Shown here one piece after another: positions 1 to 7,918 of a DNA stretch of 40,957 bases. The stretch is taken from the NCBI GenBank assembly GCA_003233255.1, contig QILH01000296.1:1-40957 (forward strand). Reading direction: 5' to 3'. This DNA comes from Gammaproteobacteria bacterium. Its GTDB lineage: Bacteria; Pseudomonadota; Gammaproteobacteria; UBA6429; Thiohalophilaceae. The translations under genes and the position numbers were made by a program. Numbering within the stretch: position 1 is the stretch's first letter; each line of letters starts with the position of its first letter. The notes below the pieces were generated by a model that was not told where the DNA came from, made no database searches, and saw only the letters and a program-made list of their open reading frames with translations.

Positions 1-173
1 TCTATCTGTTGAGTTAAATTTGTTTTTTGTTCTGCGAGGGTTTCAATGCTGTCCAATCGCTTGTCGGAGAGGGCCGCTTGTTCCTGTAACAAAATTTTGC
101 TGAGTTCAGTTAGAAAAGTATCCAGTTCGGTTAAGCTGGTTACCAGGTGGTGAATTGATTCTTGCTGGCTCAT
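1..173 (-). CDS. flgN: Flagellar export chaperone FlgN, 5' part only
   Basis: Reading the minus strand from an ATG at 173-171 gives an open frame of 57 codons that runs off the window edge. The peptide begins MSQQESIHHLVTSLTELDTF and continues as a helical, Gln/Leu/Glu-rich chain, as expected for the helical-bundle chaperone FlgN. FlgN binds the hook-filament junction proteins FlgK and FlgL in the cytoplasm and hands them to the flagellar export apparatus. It begins 17 bases after the flgM stop, in the usual flgA-flgM-flgN order, so it is probably co-transcribed with flgM. Similarity within this family is weak at sequence level, so the call rests on both position and composition. Only the N-terminal third or so is visible. 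Confidence 0.75.
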   Translation of the reverse strand, partial: MSQQESIHHLVTSLTELDTFLTELSKILLQEQAALSDKRLDSIETLAEQKTNLTQQI

Positions 174-190
174 ACGGGTTTAAGGCAGGG

Positions 191-496
191 TTAGAAATCG
201 GCTTCAAAGTCCATCATTTTGTCGGCGACGCGATCTGGGTTGACCTTGTATTCGCCACGAGCAATCGCATCGCGTATCTCATTAACATGTGATTGATTGA
301 TTTCAGGTTGACTGGCGAGTTTTTGTTCCAGTGATTTTAGTCGTCCGGCCATATCGGTGATGCTAACCGTGTCACCCTGGGTTGAAGAGTGACTGCTGGA
401 TGTGTTTGAGTCACTATCACTTTTGACTGACGAAACCTGACGATCACTGGAGTGTTGACTCCGGCCAGAATTTATCCCGCTTATATCATGAGGCAT
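191..496 (-). CDS. flgM: Anti-sigma-28 factor FlgM
   Basis: This 101-residue protein has the FlgM layout: a disordered Ser/Asp/Gln-rich N-terminal half (residues about 8-42), then the sigma-28-binding helices, including the stretches SITDMAGRLKSLEQKL and VNEIRDAIARGEYKVNP. FlgM holds FliA (sigma-28) inactive in the cytoplasm until the hook is complete, then is secreted through the flagellar export channel. A good ribosome site (TTAGGAG on the minus strand, about 8 bases upstream) supports the start. A sigma-28 promoter lies just upstream at 531-557, so FliA can drive its own inhibitor. The length is close to that of known family members. Confidence 0.93.
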   Translation of the reverse strand: MPHDISGINSGRSQHSSDRQVSSVKSDSDSNTSSSHSSTQGDTVSITDMAGRLKSLEQKLASQPEINQSHVNEIRDAIARGEYKVNPDRVADKMMDFEADF

Positions 497-530
497 GAAA
501 CTAGACTCCTAACGCATTTTGCCGTAATTG

Positions 531-557
531 TTAGCGGCTTGTTTTCGAAAAGCTTTA
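531..557 (-). promoter_or_regulatory. Sigma-28 (FliA) promoter for flgM
   Basis: On the minus strand the sequence reads TAAA (557-554), then exactly 15 bases, then GCCGCTAA (538-531). The FliA consensus is TAAA-N15-GCCGATAA, so this differs at one position of the -10 element. The -10 element lies about 35 bases upstream of the flgM ATG. The site would let flgM, and probably flgN, be transcribed by FliA separately from flgA, as known in other flagellated gammaproteobacteria. Confidence 0.82.
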
Positions 558-586
558 GCCATTAACTTTCATGTCCTTGAAATTGT

Positions 587-1321
587 TCACATTTTAACTC
601 TAACGGTCGAACGAGCAACCACTTCACCCGAGAGTTTTCGGCCGCTTCGATTATTTACGATGGAAATAACCTGGCCATGTTTACCGTCCATCAGGGCCTT
701 GCCAGCGGTGCGTATTTTAAGCCCATTGCCTTCTGCGATAATCGTGATCATCTCGCCTCGGGTTACCAATAATCGGGGTTTTACCATTTGCGCTGTGATA
801 ACTGCAGTGTTTCGAATCGAACGTTTCGCAATCATACCGATCAGGTTATTTATATCCGTAAATACACCGGCATGGTACCGTCCGACATCGTGACGGACAA
901 AACTCAGCTGTTGTTTCGTTATCATTTCCCCACGAGCGATAGGGTGTTTAGCCACAATGACATCGGTGTAGGCACGCACATGCACAGGCAGGCGAACCTT
1001 CCAGTTTGGAATTTCACAGCGAATGCCTATACTGGTAGAACCAATCGGTGCCTTATTGCTGGTAGTAAAAATCTGGAGTGTTGATTTGCATTTTTTAAGA
1101 CGTAAACGTTTATCAAGCCGCCCGAATTTGAATGTTAAATCGTATTGATCAGCATAATTATCGATGAGGTATTGTTTCACCGTTTGTTGTAGAGAGTTGT
1201 GTGTCTGATAGACGGTGCTGGCAAGTGTATTGCCCGTAATATACAGAGCAAAAACGGCCATAAAAATGACAGTAAGCCAATATTTACACGCGGCATAGAA
1301 ATTGTTTTCTGTTCGGTTCAT
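587..1321 (-). CDS. flgA: Flagellar P-ring assembly chaperone FlgA
   Basis: This 244-residue protein starts with a positively charged end and a hydrophobic segment (about residues 14-32), then a probable signal-peptidase site near TLA-S. It is therefore exported to the periplasm. The remainder matches FlgA: a central SAF-like domain (VIVAKHPIARGEMITKQQL, about residues 122-140) and a C-terminal domain with the paired signature GEMITIIAEGNGLKIRTAGK near residue 193. FlgA is the periplasmic chaperone needed to build the P ring from FlgI. The gene reads away from cheV across a shared regulatory region and has its own sigma-54 site at 1403-1418. Transcription may read through to flgM and flgN. 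Confidence 0.93.
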   Translation of the reverse strand: MNRTENNFYAACKYWLTVIFMAVFALYITGNTLASTVYQTHNSLQQTVKQYLIDNYADQYDLTFKFGRLDKRLRLKKCKSTLQIFTTSNKAPIGSTSIGIRCEIPNWKVRLPVHVRAYTDVIVAKHPIARGEMITKQQLSFVRHDVGRYHAGVFTDINNLIGMIAKRSIRNTAVITAQMVKPRLLVTRGEMITIIAEGNGLKIRTAGKALMDGKHGQVISIVNNRSGRKLSGEVVARSTVRVKM

Positions 1322-1402
1322 ACTGGCTCCAACTTAACTGATTGAAATCTATATCCATTTTAATATTGGGTTGTTAATAAGATTTTCATTATTACAGGAT
1401 GT

Positions 1403-1418
1403 TGCAAGACATATGCCA
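1403..1418 (-). promoter_or_regulatory. Sigma-54 (RpoN) promoter for flgA
   Basis: On the minus strand the sequence is TGGCATATGTCTTGCA: a -24 TGGCA and a -12 TTGCA with ten bases between the invariant GG and GC. This matches the RpoN consensus TGGCAYG-N4-TTGCW except at one weakly conserved base. The predicted start lies about 70 bases upstream of the flgA ATG. It points away from cheV, and a FleQ- or FleR-type activator would be required. Confidence 0.85.
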
Positions 1419-1430
1419 GTGAAGTTACCC

Positions 1431-1457
1431 TAAGTTTTTGGCGTGGCTGGCCGCTAA
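1431..1457 (+). promoter_or_regulatory. Sigma-28 (FliA) promoter for cheV-cheR
   Basis: TAAG at 1431-1434 is followed by exactly 15 bases and then GCCGCTAA at 1450-1457. That is one mismatch in each element against TAAA-N15-GCCGATAA. The expected start near 1464 leaves a leader of about 30 bases before the cheV ATG at 1493. The site lies only 12 bases from the sigma-54 site of flgA on the opposite strand, so two sigma factors share one spacer. Confidence 0.78.
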
Positions 1458-1492
1458 AGTAGGCAGATAAATAAATTTGTATGGTGTTTGAT

Positions 1493-2449
1493 ATGGCTGG
1501 CGTAATGGAAGGTGTAGATCAGCGTACTAAGCTGGTCGGAGAAAATCGTTTTGAACTTTTATTGTTTGGTCTGGGTGGGCGACAAAAATTTGGAATCAAT
1601 GTCTTCAAAGTTCAGGAAGTCATTCAATGTCCGCCATTAACATCCATTCCAAATTCTCATCGAATCGTGCGCGGTATTGCCAACATGCGCGGCCGCACAA
1701 TTACGATTATGGATCTGGCCGCAGCCATTGGTCAAAAGCCGATCGACATCAGCAAAGAACAGTACGTCATCGTGACGGAATACAATCGGTCAACTCAAGG
1801 TTTTCTGGTTGGCAGTGTTGATAGAATTATAAACATGAACTGGAAAGATATTCTTCCTCCGCCCAGGGGGGTCGGAAACAATAATTATATGACGGCCGTA
1901 ACAAAAATCGAAGAGGCACTGGTTGAAATTATCGATGTCGAGAAAATCATGGCTGAACTAGTGGGTATCGTTATTGATGTCGAGGAAGATTCAACCGTTG
2001 ATAGCGAAGAGGCGAAGTCAATCAAGCTACTGGTTGCCGATGACTCTCTAGTTGCGCGTAAGCAGGTGAAGGCGACACTCGATAAAGTCGGGCTGGCATG
2101 CGATCTGGCAAAGAATGGTCAGGAAGCATTGAACATGTTGCAAGCCGCGGTGGCAGATGGTAAGCCATTAACCGACACCTATGACGTAATTATCTCAGAC
2201 ATTGAAATGCCCGAGATGGATGGTTATACCCTAACGACTGAAATTCGAGCCGATGAACGCCTGGCCAAAATTCCGGTTATGCTTCATACCTCTTTAAGTG
2301 GGACATTTAATAGCAATATGGTCAAAAAGGTGGGGGCGGACAGATTTGTTGCCAAGTTCGATGCCAAAGAACTTGCCAAAGAGGTCAAAGGATTACTGGA
2401 AGAGAAAGGTTTAATAAAGTCGGGCACATTTAAAGAGCTGGATGATTAA
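1493..2449 (+). CDS. cheV: Chemotaxis coupling protein CheV (CheW-REC fusion)
   Basis: This protein of 318 residues has an N-terminal CheW-like domain (about residues 20-165; FGINVFKVQEVI and IANMRGRTITIMDLA are typical) followed by a response-regulator receiver domain (about 184-310). The receiver keeps the acidic pair ADDS, the phospho-acceptor Asp in ISDIEMPEMDG and a late Lys in FVAKFD. CheV couples receptors to CheA and adapts signalling through phosphorylation of its receiver. An in-frame ATG exists at 1481, but the start at 1493 (MAGVMEGVDQRTKLVGENR) matches the family's usual N-terminus and fits the sigma-28 promoter better. No strong ribosome site precedes either. cheR follows 18 bases later, as in Pseudomonas and Vibrio flagellar clusters. 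Confidence 0.93.
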   Translation: MAGVMEGVDQRTKLVGENRFELLLFGLGGRQKFGINVFKVQEVIQCPPLTSIPNSHRIVRGIANMRGRTITIMDLAAAIGQKPIDISKEQYVIVTEYNRSTQGFLVGSVDRIINMNWKDILPPPRGVGNNNYMTAVTKIEEALVEIIDVEKIMAELVGIVIDVEEDSTVDSEEAKSIKLLVADDSLVARKQVKATLDKVGLACDLAKNGQEALNMLQAAVADGKPLTDTYDVIISDIEMPEMDGYTLTTEIRADERLAKIPVMLHTSLSGTFNSNMVKKVGADRFVAKFDAKELAKEVKGLLEEKGLIKSGTFKELDD

Positions 2450-2467
2450 TATTTCGGCATCCACCCT

Positions 2468-3352
2468 ATGATGTCGGCACAAACTGGAAGTGATGAAAAA
2501 TTAGTGACGGACTCCTTATTATCAAAAGAACAGTATGATAATTTTCGCGGCTTTCTAGAAGATTCGTGCGGTATAGTTTTAGGCGACAATAAACATTATT
2601 TGGTCACGTCTCGTTTAAATAAATTGACGCATGAATTTTCTTTCGACTCATTAAGTACCATGTTGGATGAGTTAAAGAGAAAAAATGACGCAAAACTCAA
2701 AGAACGCGTTATTGATGCGATGACCACTAATGAAACAAGCTGGTTTCGGGATAATTACCCGTATGAGCTTTTAAAAGAAAATTTGATTCATGAAGTCATT
2801 AAAAACAACAAACCTAATCGTTTCAGGATTTGGTCAGCGGCATGTTCGACTGGACAGGAGCCGTATTCAATCAGTATGTCAATTAGTGAGTTCCAGATGA
2901 AAAATCCAGGCATGCTTAGTATGCCGATTGAGATTGTAGGCACGGATATATCAAATACCGTACTGGATATCGCACGACGTGCAGAATATGATCAATTAAG
3001 CGCATCTCGCGGTTTGCCAGAAGAAAAAAAGAAATTATTTTTTACCAGCATCGATGGCAATCGCTGGAAATTAAATGACAAAATAAAATCCATTGTTAAA
3101 TTTAATGAAATTAATTTACTGCAGAATTACACATTGATCGGTAAGTTTGATTTAATCTTCTGCCGAAATGTCCTGATCTATTTCTCAGCGGATCTAAAAA
3201 GCGATATTCTGAATCGCATGGCGCAAATACTAAACCCCGGTGGATTTCTTATCCTGGGTGGATCCGAATCACCCACTGGCTACAGTCGTGCCTTTGAAAT
3301 GACCCGATTCCCCCAGGGCGTTGTTTACCGATTAAAGGATAAGGTAGATTAA
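2468..3352 (+). CDS. cheR: Chemotaxis methyltransferase CheR (first copy)
   Basis: This 294-residue protein transfers methyl groups from S-adenosylmethionine to receptor glutamates. An N-terminal helical domain (about residues 20-90) is followed by the methyltransferase domain, with the motif FRIWSAACSTGQEPYSI for SAM binding and DLIFCRNVLIYF near the C-terminus. The segment MTTNETSWFRDNYPYELL is typical of CheR. It sits between cheV and flgB, the standard place in Pseudomonas-type clusters, and probably shares the cheV promoter. A second, divergent CheR is encoded at 38792-39658 in the main che operon. The two are similar only at family motifs, so this is not a recent duplication. Confidence 0.94.
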   Translation: MMSAQTGSDEKLVTDSLLSKEQYDNFRGFLEDSCGIVLGDNKHYLVTSRLNKLTHEFSFDSLSTMLDELKRKNDAKLKERVIDAMTTNETSWFRDNYPYELLKENLIHEVIKNNKPNRFRIWSAACSTGQEPYSISMSISEFQMKNPGMLSMPIEIVGTDISNTVLDIARRAEYDQLSASRGLPEEKKKLFFTSIDGNRWKLNDKIKSIVKFNEINLLQNYTLIGKFDLIFCRNVLIYFSADLKSDILNRMAQILNPGGFLILGGSESPTGYSRAFEMTRFPQGVVYRLKDKVD

Positions 3353-3445
3353 CTAAACTTGCCGCCAGGCCATTACTTGCCCGTCCCTTCCCGTTGAACG
3401 TCTTCTCATATCACTAAGGTTTTGTTTTAATGTAGTTTTTTCTTC

Positions 3446-3461
3446 TGGCATGGTTGTTGCT
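3446..3461 (+). promoter_or_regulatory. Sigma-54 (RpoN) promoter for flgBCDEFGHI
   Basis: The sequence TGGCATGGTTGTTGCT fits TGGCAYG-N4-TTGCW at every conserved position, with GG at 3447-3448 and GC at 3459-3460 (12-base register). The predicted start near 3472 leaves a leader of about 23 bases before the flgB ATG at 3495. This supports 3495 as the start of flgB, because an in-frame start at 3450 would lie inside the promoter. Confidence 0.9.
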
Positions 3462-3494
3462 CTTATCACATTAGTTGATGTATCGGAGCATATC

Positions 3495-3893
3495 ATGCCA
3501 TTTAATTTTGAATCATATTTAGGCGTTCATGAACCTGCCTTGCACTTGCGAGCTAAACGGGCGCAAATCCTGGCTTCTAATTTAGCGAACATCAATACTC
3601 CGAATTATAAAGCGCGTGATATTGATTTCACTGCGGCATTGAAAAGTGCCCGCAGCGGCCCCGGTGCTCGCAGCATGCACGTAACTCATGCTATGCATAT
3701 TCAACCTGAAAAATTTATTATCGGTTCCGAATTAAAATACCGTAATCCATATCAAGATTCACTTGATGGAAATACGGTCGAACATCAGGTTGAAATGGCC
3801 GCTTTCTCAGATAATGCGATGCGTTACATGGCGAACTTGAGAATTCTTTCAGGTAAATTTAATACCCTGCGAACAGCGATAAAAGGACAATAA
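3495..3893 (+). CDS. flgB: Proximal rod protein FlgB
   Basis: FlgB is a rod subunit of the basal body, exported by the flagellar type III system. The 132-residue protein carries the N-terminal rod signature LASNLANINTPNYKARDIDF (about residues 28-47) and a C-terminal segment VEMAAFSDNAMRYMANLRIL shared with rod and hook proteins. Its length is close to the usual 130-140. The ATG at 3495 is preceded by CGGAG six bases upstream, whereas an in-frame start at 3450 falls within the sigma-54 promoter. It is first in a tight run with flgC, which starts one base after its stop. Confidence 0.95.
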   Translation: MPFNFESYLGVHEPALHLRAKRAQILASNLANINTPNYKARDIDFTAALKSARSGPGARSMHVTHAMHIQPEKFIIGSELKYRNPYQDSLDGNTVEHQVEMAAFSDNAMRYMANLRILSGKFNTLRTAIKGQ

Positions 3894-3894
3894 C

Positions 3895-4308
3895 ATGTCA
3901 CTACTTAGTGTGTTTGATATATCGGGTACTGCATTACAGGCGGAAAGTATCCGACTTAATACAACGTCCAGCAATTTGGCCAACGCCAATAGTATCAGCA
4001 GTAGTCACGGTGGTACCTACCGCGCTCGTCATCCCGTATTTGCACCGATATATAATGAGTTTGGTGAACAGGAAGAGAATGTCGGAGTGAAAGTTTTAGG
4101 TATTGTCGAAAGCCAAAGACCCTTAAGGCGTGAACACAATCCCAACCACCCGATGGCCGACGAAGAAGGCTTTGTTTTTTTACCCAATGTAAACGTGGTC
4201 GAGGAGATGGCGAATATGATTTCGGCATCACGCGCTTATCAAACCAATATTGAAGTAATGAACAGTGCGAAACAGATGTTGATGCGCACATTAACCTTAG
4301 GGCAATAG
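3895..4308 (+). CDS. flgC: Proximal rod protein FlgC
   Basis: FlgC is a 137-residue rod subunit. It shows the N-terminal signature IRLNTTSSNLANANSISS (about residues 20-37), the central VKVLGIVESQRPLRREHNPN and the C-terminal VVEEMANMISASRAYQTNIE, all normal for FlgC. Length and order match the family. The flgB stop and this ATG are separated by a single base, so translation is probably coupled. flgD follows after 16 bases. Confidence 0.96.
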   Translation: MSLLSVFDISGTALQAESIRLNTTSSNLANANSISSSHGGTYRARHPVFAPIYNEFGEQEENVGVKVLGIVESQRPLRREHNPNHPMADEEGFVFLPNVNVVEEMANMISASRAYQTNIEVMNSAKQMLMRTLTLGQ

Positions 4309-4324
4309 CTAAAGGAATAACAGG

Positions 4325-5032
4325 ATGGAAGGTATAGATAAAACATTACCCACGTTTGAAAGCATGGGACTTAGTAAACAGAAACCGTTAGAAAAGCCAC
4401 GGCTGGGTCAGGAAGATTTTATGAATCTTATGATGGCCCAAATCAAACACCAGGATCCGATGAAACCGATGGAAAACGGTGACTTCATCAGTCAGATGGC
4501 CGAATTTAGTTCGGTCAGCGGCCTGAAGGAACTCAAGGATTCATTTAATACTCTGGCCAATGCGTTGCAGTCATCACAGGCCTTACAGGCGTCGTCGATG
4601 GTTGGACGACAGGTCATGGTGCCAGGTGATGTGGTGGAGCTTGCTGCACAAGGTGGAATACGTGGTTCAGTTGAAATTCCCCATGCTGCAGAAAAAGTGA
4701 CGGTTAAAATATTCAATCAGTCTGGGGCGCAAGTGGCCGTGATGGATCTGGGGCCGCAACGCCCAGGCTCAACTCAGTTTAACTGGGACGGTATTATTAA
4801 AAAGCTTGATGACACGGTTCCAGCTGTAGCGGGTAATCAGGAAATTCGCGCCGAAGTCGGCGTATACAGAGTAAAGGCGGAAGCCATTATTGATGGAAAG
4901 TCGAGCGCCGTTAAAACGTTTACTGTAGATAAAGTCGATAGTGTTTTGTTGGCAAATGATAAGCAGGGTGTCACGCTTAATCTAAAACATGCCGGTGCGA
5001 CACTGTTATCCGAAGTTCAAGAGATAATCTAA
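4325..5032 (+). CDS. flgD: Hook-capping scaffold protein FlgD
   Basis: FlgD caps the growing hook and guides polymerisation of FlgE. The 235-residue protein has the conserved N-terminal region EDFMNLMMAQIKHQDPMKPM followed by FISQMAEFSSVSGLKEL (about residues 30-70). A middle-to-C-terminal beta-rich part (about 95-205) includes NQSGAQVAVMDLGPQRPGST and matches the tandem Fn3/Tudor-like region. A ribosome site AAGGAATAACAGG precedes the ATG. Length and position between flgC and flgE are standard. Confidence 0.95.
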   Translation: MEGIDKTLPTFESMGLSKQKPLEKPRLGQEDFMNLMMAQIKHQDPMKPMENGDFISQMAEFSSVSGLKELKDSFNTLANALQSSQALQASSMVGRQVMVPGDVVELAAQGGIRGSVEIPHAAEKVTVKIFNQSGAQVAVMDLGPQRPGSTQFNWDGIIKKLDDTVPAVAGNQEIRAEVGVYRVKAEAIIDGKSSAVKTFTVDKVDSVLLANDKQGVTLNLKHAGATLLSEVQEII

Positions 5033-5056
5033 TCCGATTATTAAGGAGTAAGTAAC

Positions 5057-6313
5057 ATGCCATTCCGAGCCGCACTTAGTGGAATAAACTCAGCAAGTGA
5101 AGAGTTAAGAGTTATTGGTAATAACGTTGCCAATGCGAGTACAACCGGTTTTAAAAAATCACGCGCAGAATTTGCAGATGTGTATGCTGCAACAGATGGC
5201 GCAGCCAGTACCGCAATCGGTTCCGGGGTGAGGTTAGCCGGTGTCTCACAACAATTTGGTCAGGGTAATATTGGATTTACTAACAGCAAACTGGATTTGG
5301 CCATCAATGGTCGAGGTTTTTTTGTTTTAGATGAAGGTGGAACACGTGGTTATACACGTGCGGGTAATTTTCAGGTTGATCGGGAAGGGTTTTTAACAAA
5401 TCCGGATGGTGCCAAGTTAGTTGTTAATGGGGCGGATGAAAATGGCGCAATTACTGGAGCAGTAGGGCCTTTACAACTTGATCGTTCTAACATTACTCCG
5501 CAGGCAACTAACCGAGTTGATGTTGGATTGAACCTTGATAGTACCGAGGAACGTCCTCCAACCGTTCCCTTTTCTCCAAATATACCTTCATCGTTTAATT
5601 CGTCGACATCGCTTAGTGTTTTCGATTCGCTAGGGGGCTCTCATCTGGCCACAATGTATTACGTTAAAGGTGAGCAACCTGGAACCTGGGAAATGTATAC
5701 CTTGGTTGATGGTAAAGATATTCACGGTAGCCAGTCCCCACCGCTGGCTTTCGATACTTTGGGCTTTGATGGTGCCGGGCAATTAGCGAGTATAAATGGA
5801 ACTCCAGTCCCACCGGGCATTATTGAATACCCAGCGTTTGATACCGGTTCAGGTGCAGAACCTCTTCAGCTTAATATGAATCTGTTATCGAATTCGCCAA
5901 TAACTCAGTTTGGTACCCGTTTTAATGTAAGCGAGCTCACTCAAAATGGTTTCACCTCGGGACGTTTAAGTGGAATCGATTTTGATGATACCGGTGTGAT
6001 TCGTGCTCGCTACAGCAATGGTCAAACACGAACTCTGGGTCAGGTTGCTCTAGCCGATTTTTCTAACGCTCAAGGTCTTCGTCCACTGGGTGATACGGGT
6101 TGGGCAGAGAGTTTTGCTTCGGGTGTTCCATTACTGGGTACTCCGGGTTCCGGTAGTTTAGGCGTTTTGCAGTCAGGTGCTCTGGAAGGTTCGAATGTCG
6201 ATTTAACCAGTGAGCTGGTGAACATGATTACGGCACAACGAAATTTCCAGGCCAACGCGCAGGTGATTACGACTGCCGACACCGTTACTCAAACGATCAT
6301 TAACATAAGATAA
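5057..6313 (+). CDS. flgE: Flagellar hook protein FlgE
   Basis: FlgE is the structural subunit of the hook. The 418-residue protein begins with ALSGINSASEELRVIGNNVA and ASTTGFKKSRAEFADVYA, the flagellar rod/hook N-terminal signature. It has the central FlgE domain with LAINGRGFFVLDEGGTRGYT, and ends with GSNVDLTSELVNMITAQRNF. A clear ribosome site (TTAAGGAG) precedes the ATG. Length is within the normal range and the gene is intact. Confidence 0.96.
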   Translation: MPFRAALSGINSASEELRVIGNNVANASTTGFKKSRAEFADVYAATDGAASTAIGSGVRLAGVSQQFGQGNIGFTNSKLDLAINGRGFFVLDEGGTRGYTRAGNFQVDREGFLTNPDGAKLVVNGADENGAITGAVGPLQLDRSNITPQATNRVDVGLNLDSTEERPPTVPFSPNIPSSFNSSTSLSVFDSLGGSHLATMYYVKGEQPGTWEMYTLVDGKDIHGSQSPPLAFDTLGFDGAGQLASINGTPVPPGIIEYPAFDTGSGAEPLQLNMNLLSNSPITQFGTRFNVSELTQNGFTSGRLSGIDFDDTGVIRARYSNGQTRTLGQVALADFSNAQGLRPLGDTGWAESFASGVPLLGTPGSGSLGVLQSGALEGSNVDLTSELVNMITAQRNFQANAQVITTADTVTQTIINIR

Positions 6314-6327
6314 CGGGCTGATTAATA

Positions 6328-7068
6328 ATGGATAAAGTCTTATACATAGCCATGTCCGGTGCCAAGCAAACGATGTTGGCCCAAACCGCGAACAGTAATA
6401 ATCTTGCAAACATTAGCACCCCCGGTTTTCGTGCTGATTACGCTCAGTTTCGCAGTATGCCGGTCTATGGTGGTGGACTGCCGACGCGCGTGTTCGCCAT
6501 GACGGAGCGTTCGGGTTCAGATTTTTCTATCGGTTCGATTAATGCGACCGGTAATACCATGGATATTGCTATCAAAGGTCAGGGCTGGATCGCGGTGCAG
6601 GCACCAGATGGAAGTGAGGCTTATACCCGTGCGGGTAATTTACGCCTGACAACAGAAGGCTTATTGGTAACAGGCGGAGGACATCCGGTAAAAGGAGATG
6701 GTGGCGTTATCACTCTGCCGCCGATTAACCGGTTGGAGATTGGTGCGGATGGAACTTTATCCGTTATGGCGCTGGGCGAAGAGGCTAATGCATTTGATAT
6801 CGCAGATAGAATAAAACTGGTTAATCCGCCAGCCAATGAATTGCAAAAAGGTACGGATGGCCTTATGCGTTTAGCCGACGGCGAAGAAGCAGAAGCTAAT
6901 GCCGATGTAAAAGTTGTTTCTGGAATGCTTGAATCCAGTAATGTAAACATCGCTTCTGCCCTGGTTAATATGATTGAGTTATCACGCCAATACGAGACAC
7001 AGATTAAAATCATGCGTGATGCTGAAGAAAATGCGGATGCGACCCGAGAACTTTTACGGATGGCATAG
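6328..7068 (+). CDS. flgF: Proximal rod protein FlgF
   Basis: FlgF is a rod protein between FlgC and FlgG. The 246-residue sequence has the FlgF-type start MDKVLYIAMSGAKQTMLAQT, the signature NSNNLANISTPGFRADYAQF, the middle motif AIKGQGWIAVQAPDGSEAYT and the C-terminal SSNVNIASALVNMIELSRQY. It is distinguished from FlgG by its shorter length and its start. It lies 14 bases after flgE, and a 63-base spacer with no sigma-54 or sigma-28 site separates it from flgG. Confidence 0.95.
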   Translation: MDKVLYIAMSGAKQTMLAQTANSNNLANISTPGFRADYAQFRSMPVYGGGLPTRVFAMTERSGSDFSIGSINATGNTMDIAIKGQGWIAVQAPDGSEAYTRAGNLRLTTEGLLVTGGGHPVKGDGGVITLPPINRLEIGADGTLSVMALGEEANAFDIADRIKLVNPPANELQKGTDGLMRLADGEEAEANADVKVVSGMLESSNVNIASALVNMIELSRQYETQIKIMRDAEENADATRELLRMA

Positions 7069-7131
7069 AATCTGCAATTAAGTAATGTATCGTTAGATAT
7101 ATAACCGTAAATAAAATTACTGGAGTAACAC

Positions 7132-7914
7132 ATGAATCCATTATGGGTAAGTAAAACGGGTCTGGAAGCACAACAGAATCGGTTAGCAACCATAAGTAAT
7201 AATTTAGCAAACGTTAATACGACAGGTTTTAAACGCGATCGTCCTATTTTCGAAGATCTGATTTATCAAAATGTTCGTCAAGCGGGTGCGCAAACATCAC
7301 AGGAAACGGTATTGCCCTCTGGACTTATGTTAGGAACCGGTGTGCGTACCGTCGCCACCCAAAAAATTCATACCCAGGGTAATATATTACAAACGAAAAA
7401 CAAACTGGATGTTGCGGTACAGGGTCGTGGTTTGTTTCAAATTCAAAAACCAAACGGTGATGTAGCTTATAGCCGTACCGGTAACTTTCAACTTAGTGCG
7501 GAAGGCGTCATTGTGACGGCTTCGGGATATCCATTGCAACCGCAAATAACGGTGCCGGCAAATGCTGCGAGCTTGACTATTGGTAACGATGGCTCAGTCT
7601 CTATAACAACACCAGGTATTGCACAACCTCAACAAATTGGACAGTTCCAGCTTGCTGATTTTGTTAATCCAAGTGGATTACAACCTACAGGTGAAAATCT
7701 TTATCTGGAAACCACGGCCAGTGGTCCCCCTACGGTTGCTAACCCGGGTAATAATAATACCGGAACCTTGATTCAAGGCGCGCTAGAAGGCTCCAATGTT
7801 AATGTTGTAGAAGAGCTGGTTAATATGATTGAAACTCAGCGGGCATACGAAATGAATGCTAAGGCAATATCAACCATGGATCAGATGTTGCAGTTTGCCA
7901 ATAATCAGTTATAA
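7132..7914 (+). CDS. flgG: Distal rod protein FlgG
   Basis: FlgG forms the distal rod. The 260-residue length is exactly typical. It starts MNPLWVSKTGLEAQQNRLA, followed by ISNNLANVNTTGFKRDRPIF, the FlgG signature, with VAVQGRGLFQIQKPNGDVAY in the middle and GSNVNVVEELVNMIETQRAY near the end. The ribosome site CTGGAG lies about 7 bases before the ATG. flgH follows after four bases. Confidence 0.97.
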   Translation: MNPLWVSKTGLEAQQNRLATISNNLANVNTTGFKRDRPIFEDLIYQNVRQAGAQTSQETVLPSGLMLGTGVRTVATQKIHTQGNILQTKNKLDVAVQGRGLFQIQKPNGDVAYSRTGNFQLSAEGVIVTASGYPLQPQITVPANAASLTIGNDGSVSITTPGIAQPQQIGQFQLADFVNPSGLQPTGENLYLETTASGPPTVANPGNNNTGTLIQGALEGSNVNVVEELVNMIETQRAYEMNAKAISTMDQMLQFANNQL

Positions 7915-7918
7915 AAAC

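Noticed and set aside
528..1084. Plus-strand open frames opposite flgA and flgM
   Set aside because: They have no recognisable domains and lie opposite well-supported genes; they are shadows of the real frames.
7856..7918. Possible longer start of flgH inside flgG
   Set aside because: It adds residues before a clear lipoprotein signal; the ATG at 7919 fits the family.
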